From NCBI GenBank assembly GCA_003255025.1, contig QANY01008056.1:41712-105711 (forward strand): 64,000 nucleotides of DNA, in the 5' to 3' direction. The position numbers and the translations under genes are program-made. Positions within the stretch are counted from its first letter, which is position 1. The number at the start of each line of letters is the position of its first letter. The notes beneath the pieces are model-generated. The model did not search any database. It saw nothing but the letters and a program-made list of their open reading frames with translations, and was not told the DNA's origin. Shown one piece after another: positions 56,806 to 64,000 of the stretch. This stretch comes from Datisca glomerata (Eukaryota > Streptophyta > Magnoliopsida > Cucurbitales > Datiscaceae).

Positions 56806-57773
56806 TTAAACCTTTTTCTGGCTAGAGAAGTTTTTATTCTTAGAAAAGTTTTGATCAATTTTTTTATATTTATGTTTGTGGTAATTTTTCCTATAGGGCT
56901 TATGAGACCTTCTAGGGTTTATATGAGAGTGCTTTCTATTTTTCTGAGAATGGGCAATAGAGGGTAAACTGTATTGCTCACAGAAATTACCTAACTCATA
57001 TTTAGCAGTTTTACTTTCTTTTTTAATTTGTTTGTTGATTTTCATATCAACACACATTTTTAATCCTTCTTTTTGTATTATAATAATTATGATTCCATAG
57101 GTTAGACTATCATAGTCTATATTTCCTAGGTCATTACTAAGGACTGTCCTTATCTTATGGGCAAAAAGATTGGGTAATCCATTAATGAATTTTTCTTTCC
57201 AAAAGGGTTGATTACTATCATCCTTTGACATTACTCTAGATAGGAATATATTCTTATACCAATTAAAATCACTTAATGTTGGACACCTAAGATTTGTTAA
57301 TTGATCATGAATACGCGAAGTAATATAACTTGGCGTACCAATGAAGTGTTCAATTATTGTATAAAGGAGTGTATTTAAACCATCAGGTATTGTTTCCTGA
57401 TTTTCTCCAATAATTGGGTTTCCCTCAGCATCAATCTTAACTGCTGAAAGAATGGCAATTTTGGATTCTTGTATGAGATGTTTTTCCCACCAGGAATGAA
57501 GCATTCTTGTGAATCCTGTGACTAGAATATTTATTACTTCTCCATGAAGTAAATTGTGAGAGGTAATGTAGCTATTAGTTATCATCGCCATGTGTTGTAA
57601 TCTATTGAGGACTTCCTGTTATAATCTTTTGAGAAGGATATCATGTTTGTCTCTATGATGGTGGTTGTGTTTGCATGCCTTGCTTCTTCGCTAGCTTGGG
57701 TGGGTGAGGTTCTTCGAGGGGTTGTGTGTGTATTTGTTATAGGTTCAACGGGCCTTGGAAGGCTATTTCTCAT
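56806..57773 (-). pseudogene. Pararetroviral coat protein with N-terminal region
   Basis: The frame 57591-56806 holds FTRMLHSWWEKHL, LRCPTLSDFNWYKNIFLSRV, QPFWKEKFINGLPNLFAHKI, DYDSLTYG and KYELGNFCEQYSLPS, then a basic His/Arg/Lys-rich tail. The order W..hl - dfrWYk..f - FWkEkFi.GLP - F-cEQ is the conserved core of caulimovirid coat proteins. A separate open stretch at 57773-57582 (MRNSLPRPVEPITNTH) in another frame looks like its N-terminal leader. The capsid packages viral DNA in related viruses; this copy is frameshifted before the zinc knuckle. Confidence 0.85.
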
Positions 57774-57984
57774 CTCTCACATAGTACTGACAATCTCTGT
57801 TTGAGCTTGTAGTAAAGATTGAATGATAATGATCATCATTGGGATATGATTTTCATCGTTTGGCTGTGGTGGTTGTTTTGGGTGGGGCTATGGTTGGCAT
57901 TATGACATAGATGCCTGAGTATTTATTCCATATAGTATTTCAGGTTTGATTCTTCATTTTCTACATGCAAATTCTTATATATAC

Positions 57985-59231
57985 TAAGGAAAATTAGCAA
58001 TTTGGTCATTGTAGTTTGCCTATAATTTCGATGTGGCTATCGCCTTTTAAAAGTTCTCAATTTCATCTTCCAACTTTAGTTAACATTTTGATTTTGTCCT
58101 TTTGTCAACCTCCATTTATGATCTCTGGCGGTTTTACCGATGCATGATACTATGTGCACGTGTGGCGTGTTATGTTAACGTGTGATAGGGGTGTTCAAAA
58201 AGCCGCCTAGACCGTGTAACTCAATCCAGACAAAAAATGTGGCATGCGTGAGACCAAAAAATTACACGGTCAACATTTTTCTTTATCATTTCACCTTTTC
58301 TCTCTCTCCTCATTACCCTCTAATTTTTCTCTCTCACCAAATTTTTCTTTTTCTGATTATTAAACACATTAAGCCCAAATTGTTGACTGTAAAATTTAAC
58401 ATGCCTAAATAAAAACAACGTAGCCATAAAATAAAAACCCTAATATCTCTTGAAAAAGGAAAACTCTAATCCATACCTTTTATGTTTTAACCTTCTCTCA
58501 GCCACTTCTTTTACTCACAAAAAACCTTAACACAAAATTTATTGTACTCTTAAACTCTCAGTCGCCTCCAAAATTTATTACTCTTCCTCCCTTACAATCC
58601 TCTCTTTGTCCTTTGAAAAAATCATATTCCGAAATTGTTCTTCTACTTCTTCTTCTATCTCTCTCATAGAACCTCTACAACCTCCATATGTGATAAATCT
58701 AACCTACAACTGCCACACCTAATATTTCTCTTCTTTTTTTTTCTTTTCTTTTACAAATATTGAGCTGTAATTGCCATCATTTTTGTTAAAACCACTACGT
58801 CGCGATAACAAAGGCTGGCCATTTCTCCTTTGATCAGAAAATGAGAAAACTCTTTGACGTCTGTCAAAAGATGAATCTTTGGTAATGTAAAGTTAGGGTC
58901 ATTTTAAGAAGGGAGAAGCAAGAAACCTGTAAATGGTGGAGAGGACGTTACCAACCATGGCATCTGACGGTGATTTTGTTTTGAAGAAAGAGAGAATCAC
59001 GTGGATGAGAGAAATAAGAGAGAGATTCTTTTAGTTGACATATTGTGGGTCTCATGTCATGTGTACAATCTTATGTTAGAAAATCGTCAAAATTAACAAA
59101 TAGAGGTTGGTAGAAGGATGAAACTAAAATGTTAACTAAAGTTGGAGAATTAAATTGAGAACTTCTTAAATGACATGGTCAAATTGAAGCTAAAGACAAA
59201 CTACAGTGGTTAAATTGATAATTTTTTCTTT
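57985..59231. mobile_element. Non-autonomous Mutator-like element with long TIRs
   Basis: The plus end reads AAGGAAAATTAGCAATTTGG and the minus end AAAGAAAAAATTATCAATTT. Both continue with CATTGTAGTTTG- or CACTGTAGTTTG-type, AGTTCTCAATTT and CCAACTTTAGTTAACATTTT blocks for about 180 bp. Flanking 9-mers TATATATAC and TATTATTAC agree at 6 of 9 positions, so the duplication is uncertain. No transposase is present. Confidence 0.68.
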
Positions 59232-59351
59232 ATATTATTACTTTAAGAATCCTTATTATATTTTCAGATTATGTCAATTTTTAATTTTATAATTTACATG
59301 TATGATTATTGGATATATAACTATTACTTCTCATGATCTTAAAGCTACACC

Positions 59352-59374
59352 CACTACAAAAAAAATATGACATT
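59352..59374 (+). mobile_element. CACTA-like terminal sequence
   Basis: CACTACAAAAAAAATATGAC matches the CACTACAAnAAAA terminus of plant CACTA (En/Spm) elements. No inverted partner (TTTTGTAGTG) is found to the right within the window, so the element, if real, ends beyond 64000. Confidence 0.4.
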
Positions 59375-59459
59375 CTAGGATTAAAATACAAGATTTGTAG
59401 TCTACTCTTGTTAAAAACTCAAAACATCAAGTAAAATCTATTCATGTTAAAAGTTAAAA

Positions 59460-59930
59460 AAAACCGGGAGGCAAAATAGACGCGGGACTTAAGAAAAAAT
59501 TGGAGACCCCCGAATCATTTCATTCTCGAGCTCTCTCAGTGGCTCTATTTTCTTCTCCATTTTTAGAGAACCTCAAATCGTTGCTTCTCTCTGAAAATCA
59601 ATTCCTCTCAATTATTCAGAGCATTCGGTCATTCTCTCTCTCGGTTCTTCTCCAGAATAAAGCATAGAGATCTTCGCAGCTTCTCTTTCTTAGACGACCT
59701 AGGGCTAGGCCTTCAACGAAGAAGCACAAAGATCCTCGCAGCTTCTCCCTCTCAGACGACCTCGTCTCCATCATTGTAGTCTCGACATCGCCACAGCCTC
59801 CCTGTCTTGTGCTCACCTCGTCATCTATCGCCGCTGTCACCAACCTTTTTTCATGAAGGTAAACATCTCTGAGAGAGGAGTCAAAATCCCTCATTTGCTT
59901 CCTCTTCTTTACTCAATCAATTAGAGTTAT
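59460..59930. other. CT-rich leader-like DNA with a 40-bp direct repeat
   Basis: This pyrimidine-rich segment resembles a plant 5' leader. A 40-bp block (AAAGATCyTCGCAGCTTCTC then CAGACGACCT) occurs near 59660 and 59722. The minus-strand open frame across it (59894-59616) reflects this duplication and matches no family I know. Confidence 0.5.
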
Positions 59931-62821
59931 TTTTATGCTTTTTTGGGGTAAATCAGTCCTCGTATTTGGTTTTTTTAGGGATTGTGTATTAAAAGATTTG
60001 GAGTGGCACATTTGGGTGGTAAGTTCATTAAATTCTCAGATCTTGTGCAGTTTTTATTAATTAGAGTTTTAAGGTTTGGTTTTAGATCAGTTTGCATGCT
60101 TGAAAGGTTTCAACTCTTTTTCGTCCACTTCTGAACTGTGATTGGAGTTTTAGGGCTTAAAAAAAGACAAGGTGCTGAGTGAGGTGGTCGAACGGTGCAG
60201 GTACGTCTCGTAGTACTGGATGCAGATTCGAAGGGCTCATGCTGCTAGTGGTGAGTCTTTGTGGATTTCCTTTCCCCTCTACATTTCTAGTTGTCATTTT
60301 AATTTCGGGTAAATAAATGAGGAGGTAAAGAAGTTTGCTCAACTTTATGCTGTTATTTTGCATTCTTACTTCTATGGCATCGGTTGTTAGGTAAATCAAG
60401 CCACTTTGGATCTTGAACATAAAAATTGTACAAGAAAAGGGTATAAGTATATAGGTGGTGATTTTAACACATTTTCATTGTGTATTATGCTTCACATGCC
60501 AATTTATTTTCTTTTGCTAATGTACTTGTCATGTGCAGATGATCGTAGATTGACGCTTTTGCTAGAAGCTGCTTCAATGATGGTGAAAACTAGGTGGATG
60601 AAGAGTTTACTTCTATTCAATCATCTTCAACTTCAATGATGGTAGAAACCATTTGTAGCTACCCAGCATTGCCCCTTCGACCAACACAAATACTTAAGAA
60701 TCCATTAATCACATTTTTGGTTTAAAATAATTTTGGGCATTTGAACTTTTTTTAGAGCACTCGCAATTTTTTTCTAAATATTAACTTTTAACATTTATCA
60801 TACTTTGGGAGTGTTCTGGATGGAAATGGGTGAAAATGAAACTAATGCAGCAGCTAAATCATATTTTAATCTACTCAAAGGGTTGTCCTTAATAAAATTT
60901 AACAACGAGAATCTTGGTACTTTGTACTTTGTTAATTATTTCTACATTTACTAGATGTCTAATTTGGTATACTTCAATGGTTGAAAGTAGTAATTTGGTG
61001 CGAAATTGCATTACAAGCATTCCTCATTAGTTTTAGATAAAACTATGAATAGTTAGGTGTGCTTTCATACTGTTCCATGTTTAAAATGTTATTAGATTTT
61101 TAACCAGCCCTTCAAATGATTTTTTAACAATTGCATACCCTCTGATATCTATTAATGCAGGTTGCAGTCTTTTTGGCAGTTTGCATATACTTCCTAAATG
61201 AGAAGACAAAAATCTTGGCTAGAGCTTTCATTATCAGGTAAATTTATATGAACTATACAAAAACTAGAAAGGCAGAAGATGTCTTTCATTTATCTGTTAC
61301 AGTTAATTAACACTCACATGTTAACTCACTCTTATGCAAATTTGCTGCTCTTGTGACTGGTTGGGTATGTGATTCTGTTCTTGTACCCAATATTCCATCA
61401 GTATTGCTGCACTGACTTGGTCATTTAAACTCCTCACGTCTCTAGTAGCATGTCTCTTCTTGTTTGTTGCTTGTACTTTTCTCAAGTAGAAACATGGGTT
61501 ATTATTATATAAAGGAAAACACACTACTTTTGACTATTACATTATGCTCATCTTTCCCTATATTAGTTATTTTTTGTTGTGTTTTGATGAAGATTCTTCT
61601 AATTTCTTTATAATATTAAATATGTTAAAATCTAAGTTTCTCTCACTTGTAATCTAGTTTATATCAAGACTTTTCTAGTTGGTTGAATTCAAAAGTGGAG
61701 GATTGAGAGATTTTTTAGATGAATTGGTATTCGAACAAACATTTGTTGGACGCTTCTTTGCGTTAGGATGCTTATTACTTACTAAGTATCTAATGCAACA
61801 TCTCACTGACACAGATGATGCAAAGGATAACTGATGGTACACTTAATTCACGTAGCTAATTGCTTTTGGTTTTGTATGCCTTGGTAGTGTTATGTGTAAT
61901 TTCTGAAGTTTTCTTGATGATTTTTCTATGTCTGAAATCTGATTGGTTGTATATCCTTAACCACATATGAAATGTGATGTAAAGTGGTAATAATTGTTAG
62001 GTAACTCTATAATTGTTATGTGTTTCTGGTTCTGTATAGAACTTTTTTCTTCTAATTTGTCATCTTCTAGTTATGTATTGCTTCTCTCTTAAACATAACA
62101 CAACTACTTCATCGCCTAATGCAACCTTTTCTTCTCTATTTCCATTTCTGAACTGTTCTTAATGAGATTTTGGTTCTGTATGCCCTGGTAGTTGGTATTG
62201 TTAAAGTTTTGTAGGTTTTTCAACTTAAGGTTAATGGGGTAGAGATGATAAATTTAGCTCAGAATCTCCTATTTGGGGAATTTGCTAGTGAGTTTAGTTG
62301 TTACAAAATGAATTTTTTCATTTTACCATTATTAAATCCTCGATCAATGAAATAAGAACTAAATTCCAAGCTGAAACAACAGCATATGCTTGAATTAAAA
62401 TGTTTATGATTTATGGTTGGGTTTGCATCAATTTAGGAATTAAGTGCAACTTGATTGACATTTGAATATCTTGATTCTAGGAAATCTTGTTAAGCGTTTC
62501 ATTGCCCAGTTCACAAGCTTAAGTTAACAATCTTGATTTGGTCTGTCAAGCACGTCAACTTGTACAAGTAGACGCTAAGTACACGTTTCAAGACAATCAC
62601 CTCGTGACTGTTGACTCTTAAATCTTTATGATATTATCTACAATATGAAATAATGTTATCAACTTGATGAAAGTTTGGTTCTTGAATTTGCAGTATGGTA
62701 TGGCCAAATTATTGTTATTCTTGTGGAAATGGAGCTTCAATACTGAGTCTTAATGAGAATCTGGTGAGAATTTTAGCTAGCCTTGTATCACATATTCAGG
62801 TATTTTCCTTTTTTCTATAAG
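59931..62821 (+). other. Exon-like pieces of unknown origin
   Basis: Several short open stretches sit between plausible splice sites. One is 60375-60440 (VNQATLDLEHKNCTRKGYKY). Another is 60540-60640 (DDRRLTLLLEAASMMVKTRW), after TGTGCAG. A third is 61162-61238 (VAVFLAVCIYFLNEKTKILA), between ATGCAG and GTAAAT. A fourth is 62694-62799 (SMVWPNYCYSCGNGASIL), between TTTGCAG and GTATTT. I do not recognise any of them. They may be remnants of one decayed gene or of several captured genes. Confidence 0.3.
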
Positions 62822-63059
62822 TTGTCTCTCGACTTTGGCAACTATACCAGTCTGGATAGGTTTTATATCAAGCTCTTTCAAATGTGGCGAATGAGGTAAT
62901 TAGTTGTTTGAAGTAGTGTCTATTTTAAAGAGAATTTGTTTGTTGGATGCGGAACATGTTAATATTTCTACTCATGAACAATTTTTCTTGAAGGGATTGT
63001 TCACAGAAGGTTTCTTTTGGATCCCTTCTCTTGGAGGCCCAACCACATTTGCTGTGTGA
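62822..63059 (+). pseudogene. ALB3: Two broken exons of an ALB3/OXA1-type chloroplast membrane insertase
   Basis: Exon one (62822-62895) reads CLSTLATIPVWIG, then a 1-bp insertion shifts the frame, after which YQALSNVANE follows. A GTAATT donor comes next. Exon two (62994-63059), after TTGAAG, reads GLFTEGFFWIPSLGGPTTFA and then hits a TGA. ALB3-like proteins have (C)LPTLATIPVWIGLYQALSN followed by EGLLTEGFFWIPSLGGPTT, so order, splice position and spacing agree. ALB3 inserts light-harvesting proteins into thylakoids. The frameshift, the early stop and the absence of other exons make this a pseudogene fragment. Confidence 0.75.
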
Positions 63060-64000
63060 CAAAGTGTTTCTTTTGTGGCCCAGTCTCATGTCCAATCTGT
63101 TATACGAACACGTTGTAATACCTCAGCTTTTCTATCCATTTCCATCTTTGTTATTCAAAAGGTCTGTGTCATCTGGATTTTCTTAAGTCTTTTTGGATTT
63201 TTGAAAAATATTGATTTACTCAATACCCTACTAGAACTATACTGTGTTGATGCTTGTTTATGAAGATTGCAATTGCTTTGAGTACATAGTCATTTTATTT
63301 ATGAGAATTTTTTTGCTTTAACTTTATTTTTTCAGGTTGCTTAAGTTGCATATATTAGTCTAGCATGTTTTCATAAACATTCAAGCATACACATCCTGGT
63401 AGTCCTTATGTCTTTGGACTTGTGGGGGTTGACCATGATCTTGACTTTCCAGAACCAATGCGTGTTGTTGGTATGTGACCACTTCATATTAATGCTCATG
63501 TGAATTTATGATCTCATGCATTACTATTTTTTACTTTTCCTGCCCTTGATGTTTCCAACCCATACTTCAAAAATTCGATCTCCTCTTTTTTATTTTTCAC
63601 TGAAAAAGTTCGGTTTTCCTTCTGCTATTTCCTTGGTGAAATTTTATAATACTCTGGACATTTGCAAAGCACCCAATTAGCTATACGCTAGACTTGAGCC
63701 ATGAGGTTTTGAAGTGGGATCTGTCAATGAGCTCGACATATGACTCAAAGTCGAATGGGGTGAAATTGCAGCAGAATAATTTTAGTAAGTTGATGATCAG
63801 TTCAGTGTATTTATAAAGGCATAAAATCGTTCTTCCATCCTAGTTAATGTTTAGAATATAGGTCTTAATCAAGTTTTTACATTCTTTGAGCTTCTCAATC
63901 CAACTACTTTTTCGTTGCGTTTTGCTGCACTATTATTAATAATGACTATATGCTCTACTATATCTGCCCTATGCATACACTTTTCACTCTTTTGGTTTAC
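63060..64000 (+). other. Spacer with two possible exon pieces
   Basis: At 63398-63470 an open stretch reads GSPYVFGLVGVDHDLDFPEP then MRVV, before GTATGT. At 63700-63785 another reads VLKWDLSMSSTYDSKSNGVK. I cannot assign either to a family. The rest is AT-rich. Confidence 0.25.

Larger units (their letters stand above)
52160..57980 (-). mobile_element. Endogenous plant pararetrovirus (Caulimoviridae), decayed
   Basis: On the minus strand the order is capsid, zinc knuckle, acidic/coiled region, aspartic protease, RT, RNase H, then a second ORF and a promoter with a TATA box. There are no LTRs and no integrase. This order and the RT sequence fit the Caulimoviridae, and resemble the petuvirus/florendovirus-like copies common in angiosperm genomes. 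No movement-protein domain is visible in the window. Multiple stops and frameshifts mean it is a fossil. Which genus it belongs to is inference. Confidence 0.88.

Noticed and set aside
59616..59894. 92-codon minus-strand frame with a duplicated EKLRGSLCFF/KRSCEDLYALF-like block
   Set aside because: It arises from a 40-bp direct repeat in CT-rich leader-like DNA; no family match is known to me.

Overview
This window is nuclear DNA from a flowering plant, most likely a eudicot. It holds genes with plant-type GT-AG introns, a plant receptor kinase, a plant GPI-anchored lipid-transfer protein, and many plant transposon families. It is AT-rich and mostly repeats. Only two host genes look intact: an LTPG-type lipid-transfer protein on the plus strand (22403-25162, 3 exons, 182 aa) and a SERK/BAK1-type LRR receptor kinase on the minus strand (38589 down to 31268, 11 exons, 620 aa). 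For both, every reading frame joins across every intron.

Layout. 1-4625: two minus-strand LTRs of one Copia family, with an RT/RNase H remnant and a lone PP2C phosphatase exon between them. 4734-4954: another Copia scrap. 6001-6211: a palindromic MITE. 6453-19581: a MITE split by a 12.95-kb Tat-type Ty3/Gypsy element (6514-19465). The Gypsy element has two LTRs, gag-pro-RT-RH-aRH-INT, several tandem-repeat blocks and an antisense ORF, and its integrase is itself interrupted by a 2.9-kb solo LTR (11974-14919). 19600-19770: a tRNA-derived SINE-like piece. 19905-21652: a non-autonomous Helitron carrying a Gypsy integrase fragment. 22403-25162: the LTPG gene, with a Mutator-like element in intron 2. 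25163-30900: intergenic DNA with tandem repeats and decayed elements. 30912-38589: the SERK gene, with one Mutator-like MITE just past its stop codon and another in intron 10. 39580-52150: a 10-kb Copia element (40375-50446) apparently nested in an older LTR, which is flanked by copies of a dispersed repeat. 52160-57980: a decayed endogenous plant pararetrovirus on the minus strand, with its TATA box. 57985-59231: another long-TIR Mutator-like element. 59352-64000: a CACTA-like terminus followed by exon-like pieces, including two broken exons of an ALB3/OXA1-type chloroplast insertase.

All transposon and viral reading frames carry stops, frameshifts or damaged catalytic residues, so no autonomous element is visible. 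The two host genes act separately. The LTPG product would be secreted and anchored at the plasma membrane surface. The SERK product would be a plasma-membrane co-receptor for ligand-binding LRR kinases. The repeats matter to them mainly as insertions in introns and in the SERK 3' end. I saw no tRNA or rRNA gene and no CRISPR array.
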